Part shown: in pieces, positions 43,781-53,023 of the stretch
Numbering within the stretch: the stretch's first letter is position 1
Layout of the letters: each line of letters begins with the position of its first letter
Assembly (NCBI RefSeq): GCF_006716675.1
Contig: NZ_VFPM01000002.1
Coordinates: forward strand, 1,513,622 to 1,577,621
Source of the DNA: Humibacillus xanthopallidus
GTDB taxonomy: Bacteria > Actinomycetota > Actinomycetes > Actinomycetales > Dermatophilaceae
Reading direction: 5' to 3'
Length of the DNA stretch: 64,000 nt
Position numbers and translations under genes: made by a program
The notes under the pieces: model-generated
Told to the model about the DNA's origin: nothing
The model's input: the letters and a program-made list of their open reading frames with translations, nothing else
The model's database searches: none

Positions 43781-45148
43781 GTGTCGCGTCTCCGGCTCGT
43801 GCTGCCCGCGCTGGCCACCGCCCTTCTGGCCGTGCCGGTCGTGGCCTCCTGCACGGCGACGAGCGGCGCCGGCAGCCCGTCGAGCACCGTCGACCGCCCA
43901 GCAGCGGGAGCAACAGCCTCCCTGCGGGTGTCAGCTGCCCGGGCCGACGAGATCACCGCCCTCCTGACGGACCGCCTCGGTGCCGTCACGCGGGGAGACC
44001 GGGCTGCCTGGCTCTCCGCCCTCGCACCGGACGTCGGCCAGACCGTCCGAACGGCTCAGGGCCTGATCTTCGACCGGATGCGGGCCATGGGCGTCACCGA
44101 TCTCCACGTCGTCTCGGTGTCCCTGCTCAGCGAGCCCGCACCATCGACCGCCACGCCGGCTACCGCGACGACCACCCCACCGACTGACCCCGCGATGCCC
44201 GCCACCCGCGCGAGGCTCACCGCCACCTACCGGCTCGCCGGCTTCGACACGAGCCCGCGCACGTTCGTCGTGGACCTGGCCCTCGCTGCCCAGCAGGGGA
44301 GCGACGCCACCGGAGCCGGCCCAGGCCCACGCCTGCGCTCGTGGGACCCCGCCGAGCGCCTCCAGCCGTGGGACCTCGATGGCCTGCGGGTCCGCCGCAC
44401 CGCCGACGCCCTGCTGCTCGTCGTCGGCTCCGAGGCACGCCTCGACGAGCTCACCCGCCGCGCCCGGACGGCGGCCGGTCAGGTGGCAGCTGTCTGGGGT
44501 CGGTCCGAGCCCTCGGTGTGGGTCGCTCCCGGCACCGACGACGACGCGGCGCGACTGCTCGGCAGGACTGGCGCCTCGATGGCACGAGTCGCGGCGGTCA
44601 CCGACGGCCCGCTCGAGCCGGGCGTGCCCGCGGGCGCCGACCGCATCGTCATCGTCCCGTCGCCGTGGGTGGGGCTGAGCGGTGTCGGTCGTGACGTCGT
44701 GCTCACGCACGAGCTGACCCATGCGAGCGTGCGAGCGTCGACGACGCGAACCGTGCCCTCCTGGCTGGCCGAGGGCTTCGCCGAGCTCGTCGCCTACCGC
44801 TCGGTCGCACTGCCCGAGCGCGAGGTCGTGGCGCCGGCGCTCGACCTCGTAAGCGCCCAGGGCCCTCCTTCGAGCCTGCCGGCCGCCGCGGACTTCGACC
44901 CGGCGGCGGGTCGGTTGGCAGCGGCATACGGCCTCTCACTGCTGGCCGTACGAGAGCTGGCCGACCGGCAGGGCACGGCTGCGCTCGTGCGCCTCTATCG
45001 CGAGGCGGCGGGCGGGCTCGCGGCGCCGGCCGCGAGCCTCGGCGACGCCGAGGCGATCACCGACCTCGCGCTCGTGCGGGCCGGCACCGACCGCGCGACT
45101 CTCGTGCGGCAGTGGCGCGCCCGCATCGCCTCGCTGACGACCTCGTGA
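43781..45148 (+). CDS. Putative lipoprotein with gluzincin-like metallopeptidase motif
   Basis: 455-residue protein. A signal peptide ends in a lipobox-like VVASC at about residue 24; a linker follows, then an NTF2-like region (RADEITALLTDRLGAVTRGD). The C-terminal half has HELTH (in VVLTHELTHASV) and, 22 residues later, AEGFAELVAY, the spacing of gluzincin zinc peptidases with the third ligand Glu. So an exported, membrane-anchored peptidase of unknown substrate is likely. GTG start lacks a clear ribosome site. Confidence 0.8.
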   Translation: MSRLRLVLPALATALLAVPVVASCTATSGAGSPSSTVDRPAAGATASLRVSAARADEITALLTDRLGAVTRGDRAAWLSALAPDVGQTVRTAQGLIFDRMRAMGVTDLHVVSVSLLSEPAPSTATPATATTTPPTDPAMPATRARLTATYRLAGFDTSPRTFVVDLALAAQQGSDATGAGPGPRLRSWDPAERLQPWDLDGLRVRRTADALLLVVGSEARLDELTRRARTAAGQVAAVWGRSEPSVWVAPGTDDDAARLLGRTGASMARVAAVTDGPLEPGVPAGADRIVIVPSPWVGLSGVGRDVVLTHELTHASVRASTTRTVPSWLAEGFAELVAYRSVALPEREVVAPALDLVSAQGPPSSLPAAADFDPAAGRLAAAYGLSLLAVRELADRQGTAALVRLYREAAGGLAAPAASLGDAEAITDLALVRAGTDRATLVRQWRARIASLTTS

Positions 45149-45161
45149 CCGCGACGGCCGC

Positions 45162-46952
45162 TCAGGAGTAGAGCTTCTCGACGTCGTCGGCGAAGTCCTT
45201 CATGACGACGTTGCGCTTCAGCTTGAGCGACGGGGTGAGGTAGCCGTTGGCCTCGGTGAAGTCACCCTCCAGCACGGTGAACTTGCGGATCGACTCCGCC
45301 TTGGACACCGCCTGGTTGGCGCGGTCGACGGCATGCTGGAGGGCCTCGAGGACGACGGGGTTGGTCCGCGCCTGCTCGATGGACACGCCCTCGACGCCGT
45401 GGCTCTTGGCCCACAGCGGCCACATCTCCTCGTCGAGCGTGACGAGCGCCGCGATGAAGGGCTTCTGGTCGCCGACGACGATGCACTGCGACACGAGCGG
45501 GTGAGCCCGGAGGCGGTCCTCGAGCACGGCCGGCGCGACGTTCTTGCCGCCGGCGGTGACGAGCAGCTCCTTCTTGCGGCCCGTGATCCGCAGGTAGCCG
45601 TCGTCGTCGAGGTCGCCGATGTCGCCGGTGTGGAACCAGCCGTCGACGACCGCGTCAGCCGTCGCCTGGGCGTTGCCGTGGTAGCCCCGGAAGACGCCGA
45701 TCCCCTTGACGAGGATCTCACCGTCCTCGGCAATCCGGATGCCGGTGCCCGGCAGGGGAGGACCCACGGTGCCGATCTTGATCTTGTCGGGGGTGTTGAC
45801 GCACACCGGTGCCGTCGTCTCCGTGAGGCCGTAGCCCTCGAGGATGATGACGCCGATGCCGCGGTAGAAGTGGCCGAGGCGCGTGCCGAGCGGCGCGCCG
45901 CCCGAGACGGCGTACTGCACCTTGCCGCCCATGGCCGCACGCAGCTTGCCGTAGACGAGCCGGTCGAAGATCGCGTGCTGCAGGCGCAGCAGCAGACCGG
46001 GACCACCGGCGTCGAGGGCCTCGCTGTAGGCGATCGCCACGGTCGCCGCGCGCAGGAAGATGCGGCCCTTGCCCTCGGCTGCGGCCTTCGCCTCGGCGGA
46101 GTTGTAGATCTTCTCGAAGACGCGGGGGACCGCGAGCACGAAGGTCGGCTGGAAGCCGGCGAAGTCGTCGAGCAGGGTCTTGATGTCGGCGGAGTGCCCC
46201 ATCCGGGCCTTGGCGGAGACGCAGAGCACCTCGATGAAGCGGGCGAAGACGTGGGCGAGGGGGAGGAAGAGCAGCGTCGAGGCGCCGTCGGCACGCACGA
46301 CCTCCTTGAGCTTCTCGGTGGCGTTCTCGGCGAGGTCGAGGAAGTTGCCGTGGGTCAGCTCGCAGCCCTTGGGACGGCCGGTCGTGCCCGAGGTGTAGAT
46401 GATCGTCGCGAGGGACGTGCGGTCGAGAGCCTCGCGCCGGGCCGCGAGCTCGGCGTCGGGCACGGACGTGCCCTTCTGCCGCAGGGCGTCGAGGCCGCCG
46501 TCCGCGATGACGACGACGTCGGTGAGGTCGGGCAGCTGGGCCTCGACGAGCCCCACGGTCTCGCGGTGCGCAGGAGTCTCGACGACGCCGAGGACCGCAC
46601 CGGAGTCTGAGAGGATCCACTCGACCTGCTCGGGCGATGAGGTCTCGTAGATCGGCACGACCACGCCGCCGGCACTCCACGTCGCGAAGTCGACGAGCGT
46701 CCACTCGTAGCGGGTACGGGACATGAGGCCGACCCGGCTGCCCGGCTGGACACCCGAGGCGATGAGCCCCTTCGCGACCGCGTCGACGTCGGCGGCGAAC
46801 TCTCGCCACGTCGTCGTCGTCCAGCTGCCCCCGGCGCCCTTACGGGCGAAGGCGGCACCGGCAGGGGACTCGGCGGCGTTGCGGCTGGGCAGGTCGGCAA
46901 GGCTTCCCTCGGTGGTGACGGGGGCCAGCGGTGCGACGACGTTGTCCTTCAC
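45162..46952 (-). CDS. Long-chain fatty acid--CoA ligase (FadD15-like)
   Basis: 596-residue AMP-forming acyl-CoA synthetase: IIYTSGTTGRPKGCELTHGN (ATP motif), GYGLTETTAPVCVN, WFHTGDIGDLDDDGYLRITG and the catalytic-lysine end NGYLTPSLKLKRNVV. It activates fatty acids for lipid synthesis or degradation. The GTG start has GAGGAG five bases before it. Matches fadD15 beside the SRPBCC gene in M. tuberculosis; plsC lies 3 kb away. Confidence 0.92.
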   Translation of the reverse strand: MKDNVVAPLAPVTTEGSLADLPSRNAAESPAGAAFARKGAGGSWTTTTWREFAADVDAVAKGLIASGVQPGSRVGLMSRTRYEWTLVDFATWSAGGVVVPIYETSSPEQVEWILSDSGAVLGVVETPAHRETVGLVEAQLPDLTDVVVIADGGLDALRQKGTSVPDAELAARREALDRTSLATIIYTSGTTGRPKGCELTHGNFLDLAENATEKLKEVVRADGASTLLFLPLAHVFARFIEVLCVSAKARMGHSADIKTLLDDFAGFQPTFVLAVPRVFEKIYNSAEAKAAAEGKGRIFLRAATVAIAYSEALDAGGPGLLLRLQHAIFDRLVYGKLRAAMGGKVQYAVSGGAPLGTRLGHFYRGIGVIILEGYGLTETTAPVCVNTPDKIKIGTVGPPLPGTGIRIAEDGEILVKGIGVFRGYHGNAQATADAVVDGWFHTGDIGDLDDDGYLRITGRKKELLVTAGGKNVAPAVLEDRLRAHPLVSQCIVVGDQKPFIAALVTLDEEMWPLWAKSHGVEGVSIEQARTNPVVLEALQHAVDRANQAVSKAESIRKFTVLEGDFTEANGYLTPSLKLKRNVVMKDFADDVEKLYS

Positions 46953-47172
46953 GGAAACTCCTCGTGAGCGGCGGGTGTGCAGTGGGGCTGACGACACCGA
47001 CGGATGGCCAGCAGCGACGACGGTGCGGGCCACGCCCGGCGATGGCGTGAGAGGGGTCCGCCACGACGAGTCGCGGTGGGCTTCGCGCCCATCCTCGCAC
47101 GCGCGCGACCGGGGTCGGGAGCCAAACGCAGCCTGCACGCCGCGCCGTGACCAACGCGATAACCTTCGGCTC

Positions 47173-47616
47173 ATGGCCGATCGCACCGAGTCCTCCATCG
47201 TCGTCGACGCACCCCCCGGAGAGGTGCTCGACGTCATCGCGGACTTCGAGGCCTACCCGGAGTGGGCCGGCGAGGTGAAGGCGATCCGCGTGCTCGCCGA
47301 GGAGGGTGACGGCTGGGCCGACCAGGTGGAGTTCACCCTCGACGCCGGAGCCATCAAGGACACCTACGTCCTCGACTACGAGTGGGACGTCGTCGAGGAC
47401 GGCACGGGCGTCGTCTCGTGGTCGCTCGTCACGGCCCAGGTGCTCAAGGCCATGGACGGCTCCTACACCCTCGCCGCCCAGGGCGCGGGCACGAAGGTCA
47501 CCTACCGCCTCGCGGTCGACGTCAAGATCCCCATGATCGGCCTGCTCAAGCGCAAGGCCGAGAAGGTCATCGTCGACACGGCTCTCAAAGAGCTGAAGAA
47601 GCGGGTCGAGGCCTGA
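47173..47616 (+). CDS. SRPBCC (START-like) domain protein
   Basis: 147-residue ligand-binding fold: SSIVVDAPPGEVLDVIADFEAYPEWAGE at the N-terminus (key part PEWAGEVK) and a long C-terminal helix (MIGLLKRKAEKVIVDTALKELKKRV). Members bind lipids or polyketides; this one equals Rv2185c by position. ATG is seven bases after TAACCT, a leaderless arrangement. It is divergent from the acyl-CoA ligase gene. Confidence 0.88.
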   Translation: MADRTESSIVVDAPPGEVLDVIADFEAYPEWAGEVKAIRVLAEEGDGWADQVEFTLDAGAIKDTYVLDYEWDVVEDGTGVVSWSLVTAQVLKAMDGSYTLAAQGAGTKVTYRLAVDVKIPMIGLLKRKAEKVIVDTALKELKKRVEA

Positions 47617-47621
47617 CCGGC

Positions 47622-48182
47622 GTGACGGCGACGGACGAGCCCGACGGGCACACTCACAACGGATCCCGAGCGGACGCCGAGCCGGCGCGCACGGTGGCGC
47701 AGGAGGCGGCGCTGCTCGTCGAGCTGCTGTCGCGCCGTGGCTGGGGCGCCGGCGGCGGTATGCCGTCCGCGTCCTCCCACACGACCGCTCACGAGCAGCC
47801 GGGGGCCGGGTCCTCGAGCGCTCCGCGCGCCGCCGCCGACGGGGCGGGCGGGAGTCACGACGGCGCGGCCACGGACTCGGCCGGCGCCGGGGCCCGACCC
47901 GGCGGCATACCGCTGACGGATGCCCGGCAGGCACCCGAGTGCACGTGCGGCGGCCGCGAGCCGGCGGCCTGTCGGGTGTGTCCCGTGTGCCAGATCATCA
48001 GCTTCGTCCAGCAGGTCAACCCCGACACGATCGAGCGGGTCGCCGACTTCGTCGGCTTCGCGGCCACCGCGCTGCGGGACCTCGCGACGGCGCAGCGTGA
48101 GCGCTCGACGCGTCCAGGGGCAGCCGGCGACCACGCCGCTCCCGACCCGCCGGCACGCGAGGACCACGAGGGCCCGGCATGA
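47622..48182 (+). CDS. Unknown protein with a Cys-rich motif, 186 aa
   Basis: First 110 residues are low-complexity (Ala/Gly/Ser/His/Asp). The conserved part is ECTCGGREPAACRVCPVCQ followed by the helix IISFVQQVNPDTIERVADFV and GFAATALRDLA; five cysteines could bind a metal. No function known. GTG at 47622 begins six bases after the SRPBCC stop, and its stop overlaps the ROK kinase start (ATGA), so the three genes form an operon. Confidence 0.75.
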   Translation: MTATDEPDGHTHNGSRADAEPARTVAQEAALLVELLSRRGWGAGGGMPSASSHTTAHEQPGAGSSSAPRAAADGAGGSHDGAATDSAGAGARPGGIPLTDARQAPECTCGGREPAACRVCPVCQIISFVQQVNPDTIERVADFVGFAATALRDLATAQRERSTRPGAAGDHAAPDPPAREDHEGPA

Positions 48183-49147
48183 CCCGTCGGTTGGCCATCG
48201 GCATCGACATCGGCGGCACCAAGGTCGCCGGGGGAATCGTCGACGAGAGCGGCGCGATCCTCGAGCGGGTGCGCTTCGACACCCCGCACCGCTCCACCTC
48301 GCCGCGCGTCGTCGAGAACACCATCGTCGGGGCCGTCGAGGAGCTGCTCGGCCGCGCCGATCCCGCCGACATCGTCGCCGTCGGCATCGGGGCCGCCGGC
48401 TTCGTCGCCGAGGACCGTGCGACCGTCGTCTTCGCGCCGCACCTGTCGTGGCGCAACGAGCCGTTGCGCCACGCGCTGTCGCAGCGCATCTCGCTGCCGA
48501 TCACCGTCGACAACGACGCCAACGCCGCCGCGTGGGCGGAGGCGTGCTTCGGGGCGGCCCGCGGTGAGTCGCACGTCGTCGTCATCACCCTCGGCACGGG
48601 CATCGGCGGGGCACTCATCATCGACGGCCAGGTGCAGCGCGGACGCCACGGCATCGCGGGGGAGTTCGGGCACATGCAGGTCGTCCCCGGCGGCGTGCGC
48701 TGCGAGTGCGGCAACCGCGGCTGCTGGGAGCAGTACGCCAGCGGCAACGCCCTCGTCCGCGAGGCACGGGCCATGATCGAGGCCGGATCTCCTGTGGTGG
48801 CAGACCTGCTCACCCGTCTCGGTGGTGACCCTGCGGCACTCACCGGCCCCTTCATCACCGAGGCCGCCCACGACGGCGACCCCACCGCGCGCGAGCTGCT
48901 CGCCGACATCGGTGAGTGGCTGGGTATCGGCATGGCCAACCTCGCGGCCGCCTTCGACCCCGGGCTCTTCGTCATCGGCGGCGGGGTCAGCGCCGCCGAC
49001 GAGATGCTCATCGGCCCGGCGCGTGACGCCTTCCGGCGCCAGCTCACGGGGCGCGGCTACCGTCCCGAGGCGAGCATCGTGCGGGCCGTCCTCGGCAGCG
49101 ACGCGGGCCTCATCGGTGCCGCGGAGCTCGCCCGCAGCGGTCGCTGA
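48179..49147 (+). CDS. ROK-family glucokinase
   Basis: 322-residue sugar kinase: ATP motif GIDIGGTKVAGGIVD, VDNDANAAAWAE, LGTGIGGALIIDG and the ROK zinc motif CECGNRGCWEQYASG; HGIAGEFGHMQV holds the sugar-binding Glu/His. It probably phosphorylates glucose with ATP; N-acetylated sugars are the alternative. The first base of ATG overlaps the stop of the Cys-rich gene. Confidence 0.92.
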   Translation: MTRRLAIGIDIGGTKVAGGIVDESGAILERVRFDTPHRSTSPRVVENTIVGAVEELLGRADPADIVAVGIGAAGFVAEDRATVVFAPHLSWRNEPLRHALSQRISLPITVDNDANAAAWAEACFGAARGESHVVVITLGTGIGGALIIDGQVQRGRHGIAGEFGHMQVVPGGVRCECGNRGCWEQYASGNALVREARAMIEAGSPVVADLLTRLGGDPAALTGPFITEAAHDGDPTARELLADIGEWLGIGMANLAAAFDPGLFVIGGGVSAADEMLIGPARDAFRRQLTGRGYRPEASIVRAVLGSDAGLIGAAELARSGR

Positions 49148-49177
49148 GCGCCCCTCACACCCAGGTCGCCGGGTCGG

Positions 49178-49921
49178 TCAGACCCTCGTGCCGTCGTCGA
49201 ACGGGTCGCGCTCGTTGCCGCCACGCAGCACGAGCAGCACGAAGCCGATGACGACCATGGCGATCGCGGTGACGACCCACCACCCGCTGCCGTCGCGGTC
49301 GAAGAAGAGCAGGTAGAACAGCAGCAGCGGGCCGCCGACGAGGCCGCCGACGATGGCCCAGAACATCGGGTCGGTCTCGGCCGACGGCAGCTCGATGTCG
49401 GACGGCGGCACGAAGTGGTCGTCGGGCTCACCGCCGCGGGCGGCGCTCGCCTCGTCGAGCAGTGCGTCGACGTCGTCGACCGCGTCGCTCGGGGCCCCGG
49501 CGCGCCACACGTGCGAGGTCGTCGACGCGATCGGCAGACCGAGGTCCCCGCCGTGGGCGACATCGGTCGGCGTCGGGACCGCGGGACCGGCGGGACCAGC
49601 GGGACCGGCGGGGCCTGCCGCACCGGTCGGGTCGGCGGGAACGGCCTGGCTTGCAGGGCCGAAGGGGGCGGGGTTGACCCCGGTGGTCTTGGCGGAGCCG
49701 CCGCTCGTGCCGTCGTCGGACGTCAGCGCGTCGCCCGCCGGGGCAGCGTCGCCACCGGACGGCATACGGTCGGGGGCGCCCGCGCCATCGGCCCGGTCGG
49801 CCTGGTCAGCGCCGTCAGCCCGGTCGGCGCGGTCGGCGCGGTCGGCCAGGGGGTCAGGCGCCTCGTCGTCCCAGCCCGCGACGATCCGCTGGAACTCCGC
49901 ATCGAGGTCGCGGTCGTTCAC
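49178..49921 (-). CDS. Membrane protein with ADR and GPA repeats
   Basis: 247-residue protein: an acidic start, then tandem Ala-Asp-Arg repeats (about 27-47), an Ala/Gly/Pro-rich region with four GPA units (about 102-113), and two C-terminal membrane spans (FWAIVGGLVGGPLLLFYLLFF and WWVVTAIAMVVIGFVLLVL, each shown in part). The cytoplasmic repeat region is variable-looking; the membrane hairpin is the conserved-looking part. GTG has AGGAGG seven bases before it. Function unknown. Confidence 0.78.
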   Translation of the reverse strand: MNDRDLDAEFQRIVAGWDDEAPDPLADRADRADRADGADQADRADGAGAPDRMPSGGDAAPAGDALTSDDGTSGGSAKTTGVNPAPFGPASQAVPADPTGAAGPAGPAGPAGPAVPTPTDVAHGGDLGLPIASTTSHVWRAGAPSDAVDDVDALLDEASAARGGEPDDHFVPPSDIELPSAETDPMFWAIVGGLVGGPLLLFYLLFFDRDGSGWWVVTAIAMVVIGFVLLVLRGGNERDPFDDGTRV

Positions 49922-49984
49922 GGGAATCCTCCTGGCGGTGCGGCGGGACCTCCTGATCCTCGCATGCGGCCCTCACCGCGCGCG

Positions 49985-49998
49985 AGTGTCGTAGAGTT
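49985..49998 (+). promoter_or_regulatory. Candidate promoter of the plsC operon
   Basis: TAGAGT near 49991 in TCGTAGAGTTCGAGCC; transcription from here leaves a leader of about 30 bases before the TTG start of plsC, so this message has a ribosome site, unlike many genes in the window. Confidence 0.45.
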
Positions 49999-50027
49999 CG
50001 AGCCGTCACGTGGAAGGTGGACAACGG

Positions 50028-50927
50028 TTGTTCTACTGGTTTCTGAAGACGATCGTCATCGGTCCCATCATCAGGCTGCTCTTCAGGCCCTGGGTCGAGG
50101 GCGAGGAGAACATCCCCGAGGAGGGGCCGGCGATCTTCGCCTCCAACCACCTGTCCTTCTCCGACTCGGTGTTCCTGCCGCTCGTCGTGCCGCGCCGCGT
50201 CACCTTCCTCGCGAAGAGCGACTACTTCACCGGACGTGGGGTCAAGGGCCGTCTGACGGCAGCCTTCTTCAAGGCCATCGGGCAGGTGCCCGTCGACCGT
50301 TCCGGAGGCAAGGCGAGCAGCGCCGCGCTCAACTCGGGCCTCAAGGTGCTGCGCCGCGGTGACCTGCTCGGCATCTATCCCGAGGGCACGCGCTCGCCCG
50401 ACGGGCGCCTCTACCGCGGCCGCACCGGTGTGGCCCGGATGGCCCTCGAGGGCCGCGTCACCGTGATCCCCGTGGCGATGATCGGCACCGACAAGGCCCA
50501 GCCGACCGGCAAGGTCATCCCGCGCATCATGCGGGTGGGGGTGCGGGTCGGCAAGCCGCTCGACTTCTCTCGCTACGAGGGCATGGAGGACGACCGCTTC
50601 GTCCTGCGCTCGATCACCGACGAGATCATGTACGAGCTGATGCTGCTGTCGGGCCAGGAGTACGTCGACATGTACGCCACGTCGATGAAGGACCGCCTGC
50701 TCGCCGCAGCCCGGGCCAAGGCCAAGGAGCTCCAGGAGGCCGCCAAGCCGGGTGCGGCTGCGCCGGAGCTCGAGGCGGCTCTCGACGCCGCCGAGGGTCG
50801 GGCGACGCAGCTCGAGCGGGCCAGGGACCTCCCCGACCCTGCGAGCGACGCCGGCAGGGACACCGCCGCAGCCCGTTCCGCGCCTGACGAGGACGAGGGC
50901 CCCGGGCCCGTCGTCGCTGCCTCCTGA
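50028..50927 (+). CDS. plsC: 1-acyl-sn-glycerol-3-phosphate acyltransferase
   Basis: 299-residue acyltransferase of phospholipid synthesis. The catalytic NHLSFSD (His41, Asp46), GIYPEGTRSPDG and VIPVAMIGT are the family blocks. A charged, Ala-rich C-terminal extension of about 70 residues is extra. TTG at 50028 has AAGGTGG seven bases upstream and gives the family start FYWFLKTIVIGP; GTG at 50010 is the alternative. The histidine kinase gene starts two bases after the stop. Confidence 0.93.
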   Translation: MFYWFLKTIVIGPIIRLLFRPWVEGEENIPEEGPAIFASNHLSFSDSVFLPLVVPRRVTFLAKSDYFTGRGVKGRLTAAFFKAIGQVPVDRSGGKASSAALNSGLKVLRRGDLLGIYPEGTRSPDGRLYRGRTGVARMALEGRVTVIPVAMIGTDKAQPTGKVIPRIMRVGVRVGKPLDFSRYEGMEDDRFVLRSITDEIMYELMLLSGQEYVDMYATSMKDRLLAAARAKAKELQEAAKPGAAAPELEAALDAAEGRATQLERARDLPDPASDAGRDTAAARSAPDEDEGPGPVVAAS

Positions 50928-50928
50928 G

Positions 50929-52095
50929 ATGAGCGGGCGCGAGCCCCTGACGCCCGGCCGAGCCGCGGTGCTGCTCGACGAGCACGTCGTCGTCCGCGGG
51001 CTCTGGCGTGCCGTCGACGTCTTCCGCTGTCTCGCGCTCGCGTATGCCGTCTGGTCGGCCTGGGAACGGCGCGAGGAGATGGTCAACCCGACCGTTGCCG
51101 TCGTCATCCTCGGGGTCCTCACCGGGTGGACCGTCGTGCAGACGGTGCGGCCGATGCGCACGGCGCGGGCCTACACGGTCGAGCTCGCCATCGCGTGCGC
51201 CGCCATCCTCGGCACGCGCCTCGTCGACAGCCCCGAGGTCATCACGTCGGGGGCCAAGACGATCCCGTCGATCTGGCCGTCCGCCGCCATCGTCGGTTGG
51301 GCCGTGCTGCGCGGCTGGCGCGGCGGTGTCGTGGCCGCGGCGATCGTCGGGGCATGCTCCTTCGTCGAGGTCATCGAGCCGACGGCCAACACGGTGACCA
51401 ACACGATCCTCGGCCTGCTCCTCGGCGGCTGCATCGGCTACTGCGTCGACCTCACCCGCGCGAGCCACGCAGCGCTCGCCGAGGCCATGCGGGTCGAGGC
51501 GGCCCGCGCCGAGCGCGACCGGCTCGCGCGCACCGTGCACGACGGCGTGCTGCAGACCCTCGCCTTCATCAACCGCCGGGCGATCGACATCGGCGGCGAG
51601 ACCGCCGCCCTCGGCGCGATGGCGGGGGAGCAGGAGCGCATCCTCCGCACCCTCGTCAGCCAGGCCGATCTCGCCGAGGTCGACCGGGCCGTCTCGGGCG
51701 AGGCCGACCTGCGTGGCCTGCTCGCGCACGTCGAGACCGACGACATCGCCCTCGTCGCCCCCGCCGAGCCGGTGCTGCTGCCACGTCGGGTCGCCGACGA
51801 GGTCGTCGCGGCCGTCGAGGCGGCCGTCGACAACGTGCGCAAGCACGCCGGCCAGGGGGCCAGGGCGTGGGTGCTGCTCGACGACGACGGGGCAGGGGTG
51901 CAGGTCACCATCCGCGACTCCGGGGTCGGTGTCGAGGCCGGACGGCTCGACGAGGCCGTCGGGCAGGGTCGCCTGGGGGTGTCGTCGAGCATCCGGGGGC
52001 GCCTCGCCGACCTCGGTGGCACCGCGAGCGTCACCTCGGGCGCGGCCGGTGGCACGACGGTCGAGCTGCGGGTGCCGCACGCCCCGGCCCGCTGA
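50929..52095 (+). CDS. Sensor histidine kinase (MacS/NarL-partner type)
   Basis: 388-residue kinase with four to six membrane spans in the first 190 residues, a short helix, then the dimerisation motif ARTVHDGVLQTLAF (His204) and an HATPase_c domain (VDNVRKHA, DSGVGV, LGVSSSIRGRLADLGG). This is the HisKA_3 type that pairs with LuxR-type regulators such as the gene 230 bases downstream. The signal is unknown; coupling to plsC hints at membrane status. Confidence 0.88.
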   Translation: MSGREPLTPGRAAVLLDEHVVVRGLWRAVDVFRCLALAYAVWSAWERREEMVNPTVAVVILGVLTGWTVVQTVRPMRTARAYTVELAIACAAILGTRLVDSPEVITSGAKTIPSIWPSAAIVGWAVLRGWRGGVVAAAIVGACSFVEVIEPTANTVTNTILGLLLGGCIGYCVDLTRASHAALAEAMRVEAARAERDRLARTVHDGVLQTLAFINRRAIDIGGETAALGAMAGEQERILRTLVSQADLAEVDRAVSGEADLRGLLAHVETDDIALVAPAEPVLLPRRVADEVVAAVEAAVDNVRKHAGQGARAWVLLDDDGAGVQVTIRDSGVGVEAGRLDEAVGQGRLGVSSSIRGRLADLGGTASVTSGAAGGTTVELRVPHAPAR

Positions 52096-52220
52096 GGTCG
52101 TGTGCCGCGTCCCGCTCCCCTGGGTAGGCCCCGTCCGGACGACGAAATCTGCTCCACAGACCGTGACGTCTCGGGCACGATGGACAGGAACGGCGTCGCC
52201 ACGCCGTCGCGGCCGCTGCC

Positions 52221-52273
52221 GGGGGCAGGGGGAGCAGCAGGGGAGCAGCAGGGGAGCAGCAGGGGGAGAGGGG
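52221..52273 (+). other. G-quadruplex-like tract before the response-regulator gene
   Basis: Six runs of four to five G on the plus strand at 52221, 52228, 52240, 52251, 52262 and 52270, separated by 2, 7, 7, 7 and 3 bases. The middle is three perfect copies of GGGGAGCAGCA (52229-52261). It lies in the 232-base gap between kinase and regulator genes. Confidence 0.8.
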
Positions 52274-52327
52274 CCGTCGCCGGCTCCGCCGACGCATCAG
52301 AGGGAGGCTGGGGATCGGTGAGGTGCC

Positions 52328-53023
52328 ATGACTGAGCAGGGGCAGGGGTCGGCCGCCGACCACGTCACGGTCGTCGTCGCCGACGACCACCCGATGTGGC
52401 GCGACGCCGTGGCCCGCGACCTCGCCGACGCCGGCTTCGAGGTCGTCGCCACCGCGGACGACGGGCGCGCGGCCGTGGCGCGCACCCGTGCCCTCGTGCC
52501 CGACGTGCTCGTGCTCGACCTCAACCTGCCCGGCCTCGACGGACCGGAGGTGTGTGCCGCGCTCTCGGCGGCGCGGGTGCCGACGCGCATCCTCATCCTC
52601 TCGGCGAGCGGTGACCACAAGGACGTGCTCGACGCCGTCAAGGCGGGCGCCCTCGGCTACCTCGTGAAGTCCGCCGGCCGGGAGGAGTTCCTCGCCGCGG
52701 TGCGCGCCACCGCGGCCGGTGACCCGGTCTTCACCCCCGGCCTCGCGGGTCTCGTGCTCGGCGAGTTCCGGCGCGCCCGCACGGCCGGTCCGGATCAGGG
52801 CGGTCGCGAGATCCCGGAGCTCACCGAGCGGGAGACCGAGATCCTGCGCTACGTCGCCACCGGGATGGGCTACAAGGAGATCGCCGCGACGCTCTTCCTC
52901 TCGCACCGCACGGTGCAGAACCACGTGCAGAACATCTTCGGCAAGCTCCAGATGCACAACCGGGTCGAGCTCGCCCGGTTCGCGATGGAGCGCGGCCTCG
53001 ACCTCGGCGACCCCGCGACCTGA
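52328..53023 (+). CDS. LuxR/NarL-family response regulator
   Basis: 231-residue regulator: receiver domain with Asp-Asp (VVADDHPMWRDA), phospho-Asp64 (VLVLDLNLPG), Thr/Ser ILSASG and Lys in YLVKSA; C-terminal LuxR helix-turn-helix (LTERETEILRYVATGMGYKE, HRTVQNHVQNIFGKL). Cognate partner of the upstream kinase. GAGGTG precedes the ATG. The regulator gene's leader contains a run of G-blocks (52221-52273). Confidence 0.93.
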   Translation: MTEQGQGSAADHVTVVVADDHPMWRDAVARDLADAGFEVVATADDGRAAVARTRALVPDVLVLDLNLPGLDGPEVCAALSAARVPTRILILSASGDHKDVLDAVKAGALGYLVKSAGREEFLAAVRATAAGDPVFTPGLAGLVLGEFRRARTAGPDQGGREIPELTERETEILRYVATGMGYKEIAATLFLSHRTVQNHVQNIFGKLQMHNRVELARFAMERGLDLGDPAT

